Assembly: GCA_944382775.1 (NCBI GenBank)
Contig: CALWNI010000011.1
Span: 1 to 50,795 of the forward strand
From: an uncultured Allofournierella sp.
GTDB taxonomy: Bacteria; Bacillota; Clostridia; Oscillospirales; Ruminococcaceae
Direction of reading: 5' to 3'
DNA length: 50,795 nucleotides
The notes under the pieces are model-generated. The model made no database searches. It was not told the DNA's origin and saw only the letters and a program-made list of their open reading frames with translations. The position numbers and the translations under genes were made by a program. Shown here piece after piece: positions 1 to 8,236 of the stretch (its first letter is position 1; every line of letters begins with the position of its first letter).

Positions 1-1
1 C

Positions 2-85
2 AATGCGTTTGCATGGTATCGCCGTTATTATCGCCGCAGCGCAGTATTACAACGACTGGAAGATTTTATTGCTTCCATCGACTAG
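2..85 (+). CDS. 3' end of a truncated upstream gene
   Basis: An open frame enters from the left edge and ends at TAG 83-85. It encodes about 27 residues rich in Arg and Tyr (it contains WYRRYYRRS) and ends in ASID. The other forward frames give less protein-like translations. It lies 24 bases before the start of the next gene on the same strand, so it is probably the preceding member of the surface-glycan operon. Too little is visible to name a family. Confidence 0.5.
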   Translation, partial: NAFAWYRRYYRRSAVLQRLEDFIASID

Positions 86-109
86 AAACAACTCATTGAG
101 GTGAACCCA

Positions 110-814
110 TTGAACGTATTGGTTATCATACCCTGCTACAACGAGGCCGAAAACATCTGCCGCGTGGTAGAACGCTTAAAATCGGTGTGTCCCGACGTGG
201 ATTATCTGGTGGTAAACGATTGTTCTACCGACCACAGTGCCGCAATTTTAAGCAAAAACGGCTACAACTATTTAGACCTTCCCCTAAACTTGGGCATTGG
301 CGGCGGTGTACAAAGCGGTTATTTGTACGCTGTGGCAAACAATTACGATATTACGGTTCAGATTGACGGCGATGGTCAGCACGACCCCCACTATCTGCAC
401 GATGTGATTCGCCCCATTGCCGAGGGCAAGCTGGACATGTGCATCGGCAGCCGTTTTATCAAAAAAGAAGGCTTTCAAACCAGCTTTATGCGCCGTGTAG
501 GGATTCGTTTTTTAAGTGGATTAATCCATCTGTTAACAGGCGAAAAAATATTGGATGTAACCAGCGGTTATCGCGCTTGCGGCCGCGAGATGACCGAATG
601 GTTCGCCCAGCATTACGCCCAAGATTATCCCGAACCCGAAGCCATTGTAAGTGCCATTTGCAACGGCTACCGTGTAGGAGAAGTTCCGGTTGTAATGGAA
701 GAACGCCAGGCCGGTGTTTCTTCCATTCGGGCATTCAAAAGCATCTACTATATGATTAAGGTTAGCCTTGCGCTCGTGATACATCGGCTTGGTGCCACCC
801 AGAAAGGAAAGTAA
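110..814 (+). CDS. Glycosyltransferase family 2 (DPM1/GtrB-like catalytic domain)
   Basis: Cytoplasmic GT-A fold transferase, 234 residues, predicted to move a sugar from a nucleotide donor to a lipid or polymer acceptor. It starts with the GT2 signature VIIPCYNEAEN, and the metal-binding DGDGQHDP lies near residues 86-93. A TSGYRA motif follows, as in dolichol/undecaprenyl-phosphate transferases. Unlike GtrB it has no C-terminal membrane helices; the DUF2304 membrane protein directly downstream may supply the anchor, since such pairs are common (inference). A GTG at 101 is in frame, but it lies inside the ribosome site GAGGTG (98-103), so TTG at 110, six bases downstream, is the better start. 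Donor and acceptor are unknown. Confidence 0.85.
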   Translation: MNVLVIIPCYNEAENICRVVERLKSVCPDVDYLVVNDCSTDHSAAILSKNGYNYLDLPLNLGIGGGVQSGYLYAVANNYDITVQIDGDGQHDPHYLHDVIRPIAEGKLDMCIGSRFIKKEGFQTSFMRRVGIRFLSGLIHLLTGEKILDVTSGYRACGREMTEWFAQHYAQDYPEPEAIVSAICNGYRVGEVPVVMEERQAGVSSIRAFKSIYYMIKVSLALVIHRLGATQKGK

Positions 815-818
815 TCCC

Positions 819-1193
819 ATGAGTCCTCTATTTCAAACGCTTTTGCTTGTGGGCGATATTATTTTTTTATTGCTTATTTTTGTTTTGGTAAAACGCAATC
901 GGCTCAGTGTTCGCTTCAGCCTGCCTTGGCTTGGCCTAAGCGTCGGTTTGCTTATTTTAGCCATTTGGCCGGAAGTTGCTAAAATTTTACGCGGCATTTT
1001 GCAAGTAGAAGTCGTTTCCAATATGGTATTTATCATATTGTTTTGCTTTGTTTTATTGGTGTTGTTAATTTTATGTGCCGTTGTTAGCGATTACAACGAC
1101 CGCATCAAACGATTAACACAAACAAATGCCATTTTAGAACATCGCGTTCGCCAGCTGGAACAACAAAACATGCAAAACAAAACAAACAAATAG
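819..1193 (+). CDS. DUF2304 small membrane protein
   Basis: A 124-residue protein with three hydrophobic segments (about residues 5-22, 30-48 and 65-92) and a basic, Gln/Asn-rich C-terminal tail that looks coiled-coil (repeated Leu/Gln spacing around LEHRVRQLEQQ). This matches the DUF2304 family, small membrane proteins typically encoded beside GT2 glycosyltransferases. It starts at ATG 819, four bases after the upstream stop, with AAAGGAAAG as ribosome site, so it is translated with the transferase. The likely role is membrane anchoring or partnering of that enzyme; this is inferred from neighbourhood. Confidence 0.75.
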   Translation: MSPLFQTLLLVGDIIFLLLIFVLVKRNRLSVRFSLPWLGLSVGLLILAIWPEVAKILRGILQVEVVSNMVFIILFCFVLLVLLILCAVVSDYNDRIKRLTQTNAILEHRVRQLEQQNMQNKTNK

Positions 1194-1210
1194 TACAATG
1201 GTTGCGGTTT

Positions 1211-1245
1211 TGCCCTGCCCGGCATAAACTTGCTTAGGCAGGGCA
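1211..1245 (+). other. Intercistronic hairpin
   Basis: A perfect 9-bp inverted repeat (TGCCCTGCC at 1211-1219, GGCAGGGCA at 1237-1245) with a 17-base loop sits between the DUF2304 gene and the MBOAT gene. No T-tract follows, so it is not a standard intrinsic terminator. It may stabilise or process the operon mRNA, or weakly attenuate it. Confidence 0.5.
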
Positions 1246-1273
1246 CACAATACTATGGTGTGAGGTGTTTCGC

Positions 1274-2740
1274 GTGGATTTTAACTCGTTGATTTTTTTG
1301 GGCTTTTTTGCAGCGGTTGCAGTGCTTACCTATTGTGTACCAAAACGCATAAAGCCCTATTTTTTGCTAGCGGCAAGCTATCTGTTTTATCTGTACAAAC
1401 CCGAAAATGCACGCTTAATTTGGGTGTTAATCTGTGCCACACTTCTTTCTTGGGCCGGGGGTATTCTGCTTGGCAGCAGTCGCATACATAACCTTTGGCT
1501 TCGGCGCGGCATTTTGCTGGGCAACATTTTATTTTGTGGCTTTTGTCTGTTTCAATACAAATACTATGATTTTTTCACCACCCTATGGTCGGATTTGGTA
1601 AAGGGCTTTGGTGGCGAATTTCACCCAAAATCACTCAACATTATTGCCCCACTTGGTTTAAGCTATTTTTTATTTCAAAGCATGGGCTATTTGTTTGATG
1701 TGTATCGGCACAAGCAAAAACCAATTTTAAACCTTGCCTATTATGCACTTTTTGTCAGCTTTTTCCCCTGTATTTTTACCGGCCCAATCGAACGGGCTCA
1801 TCACCTTGTTCCGCAATTTTTTCATCCACAACCGTTTCAATACCAACGCATGAGCGGCGGTGCATTTCGCATGTTATGGGGTTACTTTAAAAAGATGGTT
1901 CTTGCCGATGGCATTGGTGCGTTTGTGGGTACCATTTATGCCAACCCCGAAAAAGCAGCCGGCCCTTATCTTTTGGCGGCAAGCCTTTTGTTCAGCTATC
2001 AGCTGTATCTGGACTTTTCCGGCTGCTGCGACATTGCCATTGGCGGTGCTCGCATTCTAGGTTTTGAACTAACCGAAAACTTTCAACGCCCGTTTGCTGC
2101 CTGTAATTACGGCGAACTGTGGCGCAGATGGCACATTAGCTTGTCATCCTGGTTTCGAGATTATCTGTACATTCCACTGGGCGGCAATCGCTGCTCTGTG
2201 CTTCGCAACAGCATCAATACCATTGTTACCTTTTTGGTCAGCGGTTTATGGCATGGTGCCAGTTGGGGCTACATCATCTGGGGCACATTGAACGGTGTCA
2301 TTTTGGTAATCGGCAAACAAACACATTCCATCCGCCATCATTTGGAACCCCGAAATCCGCTGTATCACAGCCTTATTGTAAAGCACACCATAAAGCGCAT
2401 TTGTGTTTATCTGCTTTTTACCGCCTGTATCGTCTTTTTTGCTGCCGATTTGTACGGCGGCAATGCCTTTACCGTTTACAGCGGTTTGTTTCAAGGCTGG
2501 AACCTCAGCGCTTCTCAGCTGTTGCAAGGCTTTGCTGATAATGGTTTGCCCACTGCCATTCTTTATGTATTGGTAATCGGCTGCACCTGCGTGGAGCTGG
2601 TTGAATGGCGCGGCCCGGTTGCTTTGTGGATTCGCCGCCAGCCTGCTGTTGTTCGCTGGATTATCTACTACCTGCTGATTCTGGCCATTTTGTTTTTTGC
2701 TTCGTTTGGAAAATCTGCATTTATCTATCAAAACTACTAA
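1274..2740 (+). CDS. MBOAT-family O-acyltransferase (AlgI/DltB-like)
   Basis: Polytopic membrane enzyme of 488 residues that would pass an acyl group, usually acetyl, across the membrane to a surface polysaccharide. It has about ten hydrophobic segments. The family hallmarks are WRRWHISLSSWFRDYLYIPLGG-type sequence (His near 287) and SGLWHGASW, with the invariant catalytic His near residue 327. The frame is open from a GTG at 1265, but that codon lies in the ribosome site GAGGTG (1262-1267); GTG 1274 is correctly spaced. The next gene encodes an SGNH/DltD-like protein, the normal partner that completes transfer outside the membrane. The acceptor polymer is unknown. Confidence 0.92.
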   Translation: MDFNSLIFLGFFAAVAVLTYCVPKRIKPYFLLAASYLFYLYKPENARLIWVLICATLLSWAGGILLGSSRIHNLWLRRGILLGNILFCGFCLFQYKYYDFFTTLWSDLVKGFGGEFHPKSLNIIAPLGLSYFLFQSMGYLFDVYRHKQKPILNLAYYALFVSFFPCIFTGPIERAHHLVPQFFHPQPFQYQRMSGGAFRMLWGYFKKMVLADGIGAFVGTIYANPEKAAGPYLLAASLLFSYQLYLDFSGCCDIAIGGARILGFELTENFQRPFAACNYGELWRRWHISLSSWFRDYLYIPLGGNRCSVLRNSINTIVTFLVSGLWHGASWGYIIWGTLNGVILVIGKQTHSIRHHLEPRNPLYHSLIVKHTIKRICVYLLFTACIVFFAADLYGGNAFTVYSGLFQGWNLSASQLLQGFADNGLPTAILYVLVIGCTCVELVEWRGPVALWIRRQPAVVRWIIYYLLILAILFFASFGKSAFIYQNY

Positions 2741-2755
2741 AAGGGAGGGCATGCC

Positions 2756-4117
2756 ATGACATCACTGAAACCCCGCATTCATCCGATTTTGCGGCAGCTG
2801 CTCACCTTTGTATTGATTCTGGTTAAATTTCTTGTATTGGTTGTTCCTGTTTTGGTGTTTATGGTCTGGTTCAGCTATAAAGTTGATATCAGCGGCTTGT
2901 TTCAAGGAGAACTCGCCCCCCGTGAAGTGGCTAACATGCTACTAAACGGCGACACCGTATCCAACTATGACCAGATGGACGAACGCCAAGTTTTAAAACT
3001 TTATGTGCAAAATTTGTCGGAAGAGCAGGTTCCTGAAACCTTGGCACTGGGCTCCAGCCGAGTGCTGCAACTGACCAAAGAAATTGTCGGAACCGACAGT
3101 TACTATAACGCCGGGTTAAGCGGTGCGGGTGTTATGGACATCATGAACGCCTTTTACTTGTTTGACCAGGCAGACAAGTTGCCGAAAAATCTAATCATCG
3201 AGGTAGACCCATGGATTTTTAACGGAACCTCTGCCGATGACCTAAACCGCAATGCCGACCATGATTTGTTTGCAGAATTTTTAAAAAACGGTTTACACAT
3301 CGACTCGGATTATACCGCACCAGACACCACTGCCCGTTGGAAAGCACTGTTTGATCCTGCTTATTTTCAGGGTAATGTAAAGTATTATCTCAAACAAAAA
3401 AACAGCAACACCTCCACCAACAAAGACGGTTCGGAAATTCCGTTTCATGCCGTTACCGGAGATTTTGAAACGCTGGATTATGCCATCAAACGTCCCGATG
3501 GCAGCATTTATTATCCGGTGGAGTTCCGCACCTGGAGCTATGAGCAGGTAATGGCAGAAACACTGGTGCAAGCCGGCACGCTTTCTGCCATGCACGGCTT
3601 TGACGAAATGGACCCTTACTGGACCAATTTGTTTGAACAATTCATCTCTTATGTGCAAAGCAAAGGCATTCGGGTTGTGTTTTTGCTCACCCCATATCAT
3701 CCCTTTATCATCAAGCATGTGTACAACAACCCTCAAGGATTTGCCGGATTTTTTCAGGTAGAACCTTGGCTGCGTGAATATGCAGCACAACACAACATTC
3801 CCCTGTACGGCAGCTATCATGCCAGCCGTGTTGGTGTGCAGGAATGGCTCTTTTTTGACGGCATTCACTGCAAAGGCGAAGCCCTTCGCCTTATATTCCC
3901 CGGCATTACAGCGGCTTTGCAAAACGAGCAAACCGCTTACCAAATCGACTACTATAATACTTACAACGATAAGTACCCCAACCTGGTCAGTGAAGCATTG
4001 GTAGGCTCTACCGCCGACTGTTTGGTGGTGGACGAAGACTGGTTTAACCAAGCCAGTTTTGCCACCGGTACCGGAATCCCTTATTCCGACCAAATCGAGA
4101 TTCCCTCTGCTTCGTAA
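2756..4117 (+). CDS. SGNH-hydrolase-like/DltD-like partner of the MBOAT acyltransferase
   Basis: A 453-residue protein with one N-terminal membrane helix (about residues 13-40) and a large extracytoplasmic domain. It carries SGNH-type blocks: LALGSSRVLQ near 97-106 (candidate Ser nucleophile), YNAGLSGAG (oxyanion region), and FFDGIHCKG with Asp368 and His371 as a D-x-x-H catalytic pair. This resembles AlgX/DltD proteins that take the acyl group from MBOAT enzymes and place it on the polymer. It follows the MBOAT gene by 15 bases with GGAGGG as ribosome site. Whether it transfers or hydrolyses acyl groups cannot be told from sequence. Confidence 0.75.
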   Translation: MTSLKPRIHPILRQLLTFVLILVKFLVLVVPVLVFMVWFSYKVDISGLFQGELAPREVANMLLNGDTVSNYDQMDERQVLKLYVQNLSEEQVPETLALGSSRVLQLTKEIVGTDSYYNAGLSGAGVMDIMNAFYLFDQADKLPKNLIIEVDPWIFNGTSADDLNRNADHDLFAEFLKNGLHIDSDYTAPDTTARWKALFDPAYFQGNVKYYLKQKNSNTSTNKDGSEIPFHAVTGDFETLDYAIKRPDGSIYYPVEFRTWSYEQVMAETLVQAGTLSAMHGFDEMDPYWTNLFEQFISYVQSKGIRVVFLLTPYHPFIIKHVYNNPQGFAGFFQVEPWLREYAAQHNIPLYGSYHASRVGVQEWLFFDGIHCKGEALRLIFPGITAALQNEQTAYQIDYYNTYNDKYPNLVSEALVGSTADCLVVDEDWFNQASFATGTGIPYSDQIEIPSAS

Positions 4118-4123
4118 ACAAAG

Positions 4124-4160
4124 CCAAAAGCCGCAAAGGAAATTCCTTTGCGGCTTTTGG
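4124..4160. terminator. Bidirectional terminator between convergent operons
   Basis: A 17-bp perfect stem (4124-4140 with 4144-4160) has a 3-base loop and lies exactly between two convergent stop codons. T-rich arms give U-rich 3' ends on both strands, though neither has a long pure T-run. Confidence 0.8.
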
Positions 4161-5204
4161 TTATGCTGCATTTGCAGCGCTTGTGCTTTCGGCACTGGTA
4201 TTCAAAATTCCTGCTTCCAAATCACTCAGCATAACATCCATAGCGGTGATTCCGCCTTCTGCCAGATACCATACAGTGGGGGTCAGGTATACGATATGTC
4301 CTTCTTGTGCAGCGGTGGTTTTCGCTACCAGGTCGTTGTCCATTACTTCCTGCGCCAGCTTTGCACCCTCGGTATTGATTGCGGAATCACGATCCAATAC
4401 AAAGATGTAGTCCGGATTCAAGCTAACCAGCAACTCAAAGCTGGACTCATTGCCGTGGGTAGAATCCACATTGTTTGCCAAATTCTCAAAGCCAATTTCG
4501 TTGCCAATCATGGAACAGCGGCTCTCGTTGCCCAAGGTGTTAAAGTTGGAGCTGGTTACCATGCCAACCACTGCGGTTTTGCCCTGTGCTGCGGCTTGCA
4601 GTGCTGCAATGCGTGCATCAAATGCGGTGGTCTTTTCAGCTGCAACTTCTTCTAAACCAAAGATTTTTGCTACATTTTCCGCATTATCCTTTACGCTCTG
4701 TACCAAGCCCACTTCATAGTCGATTGCCATGTACACAACCGGTGCAATTGCACTTAATGCGTCGTATTGGCTGCTTAAACGACCGCCAATGAAAATCACA
4801 TCCGGTTCGCAGCTCATCAACGCTTCCATATCAACTTCTTTTACAGTGCCTAGATTTACAATGGATTCGTTGTTGTTGTAATCCATCAGATAATCAATCT
4901 GAGAAGATTTCGGCATACCCACAACACGGTCGCCCAAACCCAAATTATCAATGATATCCAACGCAGCCATATCCAATACGGCAATTCGCTGAGGATTGTA
5001 AGGCACTTCAATTTCGGTGCTTGCTTTCTCACCATTCAATGTTTTTACGGTAACACTGGTCGGCTCGGTCTGTGTTGCAGCCTGAGAATCGTCGGCTTTG
5101 GAAGAGGAATTTGCTGTGGTGGATACCGATGTTTTGCTTGTGCCGCAAGCTGCCATCGAAACAGCTATGACTGCTGCCAAGGCGATGGATACTACTTTTT
5201 TCAT
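4161..5204 (-). CDS. Siderophore ABC transporter substrate-binding lipoprotein (YclQ/FatB-like)
   Basis: A 347-residue lipoprotein. The signal peptide ends in the lipobox SMAAC (Cys20), followed by a Ser/Thr/Ala linker. The mature part is a class III periplasmic-binding fold, with PQRIAVLDMAALDII, LVSLNPDYIFVLDRD and a C-terminal WYLAEGGITAMDVML. It is closest in type to YclQ/CeuE/FatB, which bind catecholate siderophores such as petrobactin. It is the last gene of a permease-permease-ATPase-binding protein operon, the same order as Bacillus yclNOPQ. It would capture ferric siderophore at the outer membrane face. The exact ligand is inferred from family resemblance only. Confidence 0.85.
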   Translation of the reverse strand: MKKVVSIALAAVIAVSMAACGTSKTSVSTTANSSSKADDSQAATQTEPTSVTVKTLNGEKASTEIEVPYNPQRIAVLDMAALDIIDNLGLGDRVVGMPKSSQIDYLMDYNNNESIVNLGTVKEVDMEALMSCEPDVIFIGGRLSSQYDALSAIAPVVYMAIDYEVGLVQSVKDNAENVAKIFGLEEVAAEKTTAFDARIAALQAAAQGKTAVVGMVTSSNFNTLGNESRCSMIGNEIGFENLANNVDSTHGNESSFELLVSLNPDYIFVLDRDSAINTEGAKLAQEVMDNDLVAKTTAAQEGHIVYLTPTVWYLAEGGITAMDVMLSDLEAGILNTSAESTSAANAA

Positions 5205-5274
5205 ACTGTATAATCTCCTTTAAATCATTGGTTTATAAATAGACGTGCCGCCAAAACAGCACCTTCTTTATAAC

Positions 5275-6030
5275 TTAGTAGTAAATTGACAGGGGTTTTC
5301 CTGCAATGGTTTGAATTTCAAAGTTAACCCCGTAAATCTCGGAAAGGTTTTCTTTGGTAATTACTTCTTCCACCGTTCCAAACCGTGCAATTTTTCCGTT
5401 TACAAATGCACAAATGTAGTCCGAATAAAACGCAGCGTAATTGATTTCATGCAAAACCAAAATCACGGTTTTGCCCAGCTCGTCGCAAAGTCTGCGCACA
5501 ATCTTCATCATATTGGTTGCATGGTAAATATCCAGATTGTTTGTGGGTTCATCCAGCAAAATGTACTCGGTATCTTGAGCAATTACCATGGCAATATAGG
5601 CTCTTTGCCGCTGACCGCCGGACAGTTCATCAATAAAACGGTCTTGAAATTCTTCCAATTCCATATAGGAAATGGCACGCTGAATAATGCGCTCATCTTC
5701 TTCGTTAATATGATTCCCACTGTAAGGGAAACGGCCGAAGGTTACCAGTTCTTTTACGGTAAGTTTCATCTGAATGTTGTTGCTTTGCGTTAAAATCGCC
5801 AAACGCTTGGATAGCTCTTTGCTGTTCCATGCGCTTAAATCACGGCCTTCAAACTCAACAACGCCTGCATCCTTTGCAATGAGCCGTGAAATCATACCCA
5901 TAACCGTGGATTTTCCCGCACCGTTTGGGCCAATCAGAGAGATGACCTTTCCCTTGGGAATGGAAAAGCTCACATCATCTACAACCGTTTTTTCGCTGTA
6001 TCGCTTGGTTAAGTTTTTAATATGCAGCAT
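5275..6030 (-). CDS. Iron-siderophore ABC transporter ATP-binding protein (YclP/FepC-like)
   Basis: Cytoplasmic ATPase, 251 residues, that drives siderophore import. Walker A GPNGAGKST is at residues 34-42; the signature LSGGQRQRAYIAMVIAQ is followed by Walker B and the D-loop (YILLDEPTNNLD) and the switch His (VLHEIN). The length and the ELVTFGRFPYSG region are typical of FecE/FepC enzymes. It lies 6 bases after the second permease and 70 bases before the binding-protein gene; no terminator lies in that gap. Confidence 0.93.
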   Translation of the reverse strand: MLHIKNLTKRYSEKTVVDDVSFSIPKGKVISLIGPNGAGKSTVMGMISRLIAKDAGVVEFEGRDLSAWNSKELSKRLAILTQSNNIQMKLTVKELVTFGRFPYSGNHINEEDERIIQRAISYMELEEFQDRFIDELSGGQRQRAYIAMVIAQDTEYILLDEPTNNLDIYHATNMMKIVRRLCDELGKTVILVLHEINYAAFYSDYICAFVNGKIARFGTVEEVITKENLSEIYGVNFEIQTIAGKPLSIYY

Positions 6031-6036
6031 GGTATG

Positions 6037-7005
6037 TTATGCCCTCCTTTGCTTGAGCAGCAGATACAAAAAGTAGATGCCGCCGCCCACGGTAATAAAC
6101 ACGCTAATGGGAACACTATAGGTAAACACATGTTCCACAATCAATTGTCCGCCCACCAAAATAAGCATACCAATCAAGCCGGAGCCCAAAATCAGATAGG
6201 TATGGCGGTATGTTTTAAACAACTGACGGGACAAGTTTGCAACAATCAAGCCCATGAACGATACCGGGCCCACCATTGCCGTTGCAATGGCAATAAACAA
6301 GGTAACGCCCAATAGTAGGCGGCGTATGGTTTTGTCATAGTCCACACCCAAATTGATTGCCTGGTCTTTGCCCAGCGTAATAACATCCAAAAGAGCCAAT
6401 TCCCGGCGCAATGCAACAATGATTATTGCCATTAACACCAGCGAAACCGCCACAATGCTTGCGTTCACATTGCTGAAACTTGCCACCAAGGTAGCCAGCA
6501 AGGAATCGTACTCGTTGGGGTCCATAACACGGGTTAGTGTGGTTTGTATGCTGCTGAAAAAGGTACTCATAATGGTGCCTACCAACAAAACATACAGCAT
6601 ATTGTGGTTTGTTTTTTTGAACAAATAACTGTAAATCAATGTTGCAGAACAGCCCATCAGCACCAAATCCACAACAAAAGAAAGGTTGGTATTGCGTGCA
6701 ATTAAGCTTCCGGAACCCAAAAAGAATACCACTGCCGTATGAATCAAGGTGTACAACGAGTTCATACCCAGCAAACAAGGGGTAACAATGGTATTGTTAA
6801 TAATCGACTGAAATACAATGGATGCGCTGCCAATGCAAAATGCGGTAATCAGCATAACAATCAGCTTGGGTGCCCGCAAGCTCATGGCATATTCAAAATA
6901 TTTCATGTTTACCGAAACAAACAAATACAAAACCGATGCCACTACCGTTAGTGCAATTAACACTGCAATCTTTTTTTGATTTGCTTTTTTCACTGCTGCA
7001 TTCAT
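6037..7005 (-). CDS. Iron-siderophore ABC transporter permease 2 (YclO/FecCD family)
   Basis: Polytopic FecCD-type permease, 322 residues, that forms the membrane channel with the preceding permease. The family region GPVSFMGLIVANLSRQLF (the ATPase-coupling segment) and a C-terminal GGIYFLYLLL stretch are visible. The chosen start is ATG 7005, whose ATGA overlaps the TGA stop of the upstream permease, with AGGGAGGG 8 bases before it. A GTG at 7011 is in frame but too close to that ribosome site. The overlap implies translational coupling between the two permease halves. Confidence 0.9.
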   Translation of the reverse strand: MNAAVKKANQKKIAVLIALTVVASVLYLFVSVNMKYFEYAMSLRAPKLIVMLITAFCIGSASIVFQSIINNTIVTPCLLGMNSLYTLIHTAVVFFLGSGSLIARNTNLSFVVDLVLMGCSATLIYSYLFKKTNHNMLYVLLVGTIMSTFFSSIQTTLTRVMDPNEYDSLLATLVASFSNVNASIVAVSLVLMAIIIVALRRELALLDVITLGKDQAINLGVDYDKTIRRLLLGVTLFIAIATAMVGPVSFMGLIVANLSRQLFKTYRHTYLILGSGLIGMLILVGGQLIVEHVFTYSVPISVFITVGGGIYFLYLLLKQRRA

Positions 7006-8039
7006 TCGCACTGCCCTCCCTGCATAACCGGTGCTGTGTTGCAGCCACTGCCGGACGGCTTTAATCGGATGCTGCGTCGTCCATTCTTCAACCGATAAAA
7101 CAGCAACGCCACAAAGATAATGCTGCCTACAATACCTACAATTAATTCAATGGGCAGTTCGTAGGGCGCAATCAGAACACGGCCGATCATATCGCATACC
7201 AAAACAAAAATTCCGCCAAACAAAGCCGTATCCAGCAAGGTGCCCTTAATGTTATCGCCTTTAAACATTGCCACAACGTTGGGCACAATCAAACCAATAT
7301 AAGAAATACTACCCACAACTACAACCACACTGGCGGTAATCATAGCTGCAATGGAAATGCCAAAGAACAATACAATGTTGTAATTTACACCTAAATTTTG
7401 TGAAAAATCGCGGCCCATGCCCACAATATTGAAATGACCCGCAAAGATAAAGGCTAAAACAACAAGCGGCAGTACCAGATACACAATTTCATACCGCCCT
7501 TTGATGACCAGCGAAAAATGGCCCACCAGCCAGGAAGACAAAGCCTGTGTCATTTCAAACTTATAGGCCAGATAACTGGTAACGCCGCCGATGATATTAC
7601 CAAACATGATGCCCACCAGCGGAACCATAACCACATCTTTGAATTGAATTTTTTGAATGAAGTAAACAAAAGCCCAAGTGCCTAAAATGGCGGCAGCAAA
7701 GGCAAACAGCGCACGCCCCCACAAACTGGAAGACGGCATAAACAACAGTGCCAGCAAGATGCCGAACTGTGCCGAAGATATGGTTGCACCTGTGCTGGGC
7801 GATACAAACTTGTTCATGCAAAGCTGCTGCATAATTAAGCCTGCCACACTCATACCCACACCGGTACACAAAATCGCCAGTAAGCGGGGCAAACGTGAAA
7901 TTAAAAAGATTTCCAGATGTTCGATATCCCCTTGCAATAAGGTGCGTAGGTTTAAATCAATTACACCAACAAATAACGAAACAACCGATAATATGGCAAG
8001 CATAAAAAACAAACCAAGTGTTATATGCTTTGATTTCAA
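7002..8039 (-). CDS. Iron-siderophore ABC transporter permease 1 (YclN/FecCD family)
   Basis: First gene of the iron-uptake operon, a FecCD-type permease of about 345 residues with nine or ten hydrophobic segments and the family motif GSISYIGLIVPNVVAMF. Together with the second permease it should form a heterodimeric channel. The start is TTG 8039 with ribosome site GGGAG at 8052-8048; TTG codons at 8042 and 8054 are alternatives, the latter sitting inside the ribosome site. The C-terminus carries a basic tail of about 25 residues. A DtxR/IdeR-like palindrome lies just upstream (8063-8093), so iron-dependent repression is likely. Confidence 0.9.
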   Translation of the reverse strand: MKSKHITLGLFFMLAILSVVSLFVGVIDLNLRTLLQGDIEHLEIFLISRLPRLLAILCTGVGMSVAGLIMQQLCMNKFVSPSTGATISSAQFGILLALLFMPSSSLWGRALFAFAAAILGTWAFVYFIQKIQFKDVVMVPLVGIMFGNIIGGVTSYLAYKFEMTQALSSWLVGHFSLVIKGRYEIVYLVLPLVVLAFIFAGHFNIVGMGRDFSQNLGVNYNIVLFFGISIAAMITASVVVVVGSISYIGLIVPNVVAMFKGDNIKGTLLDTALFGGIFVLVCDMIGRVLIAPYELPIELIVGIVGSIIFVALLFYRLKNGRRSIRLKPSGSGCNTAPVMQGGQCE

Positions 8040-8062
8040 CAAAATCACTCCCAACTGTTCTA

Positions 8063-8094
8063 TGCCAAAGTTAGCCTAAACTAACTTTATGGCA
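8063..8094 (-). promoter_or_regulatory. DtxR/IdeR-like iron box upstream of the siderophore importer
   Basis: An extended imperfect palindrome. The core arms are AAAGTTAG (8067-8074) and CTAACTTT (8081-8088), and outer TGCC/GGCA arms flank it. Read on the minus strand, the 19-base core TTAGTTTAGGCTAACTTTG agrees with the DtxR/IdeR consensus TTAGGTTAGSCTAACCTAA at 15 positions. It ends about 25 bases before the chosen start of the first permease gene. It does not resemble a Fur box. Confidence 0.75.
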
Positions 8095-8103
8095 AAAAAT
8101 AAG

Positions 8104-8141
8104 GCGGTGTTAAGCAACTCACCTTGTGTGCCTAACACCGC
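8104..8141 (-). terminator. Intrinsic terminator of the luxS operon
   Basis: On the minus strand a 12-bp stem (8141-8130 with 8115-8104, one G-U pair) is followed by TTATTTTTT. It lies 96 bases after the luxS stop and only about 10 bases before the iron box, so it insulates the importer operon from luxS transcripts. Confidence 0.75.
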
Positions 8142-8236
8142 GCTTTGCGTGTTTAGTATAACATGCCGTTTTAAAAAAATGTTTTTTAAAATTGACAACT
8201 CAGTTTAAAAATATTGCTTACTGCAACTTTATCCGA

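Noticed and set aside
1211-1245. Intrinsic terminator between the DUF2304 and MBOAT genes
   Set aside because: A stem is present but there is no T-tract, and the downstream gene has no promoter of its own, so it was called an intercistronic hairpin.
3293-4195. Long open frame (300 codons) on the minus strand across the SGNH-like gene
   Set aside because: It is wholly antisense to a gene with clear motifs, has no ribosome site, and its translation shows no family features. It arises from the codon use of the forward gene.
8063-8093. Fur box
   Set aside because: The palindrome lacks the GATAAT-type hexamers of Fur sites, while it fits the DtxR/IdeR pattern well.
8104-8236. Riboswitch upstream of the siderophore importer
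   Set aside because: The hairpin is followed by a T-run and lies after luxS on the same strand, so it is better explained as the luxS terminator. No known riboswitch core is visible.
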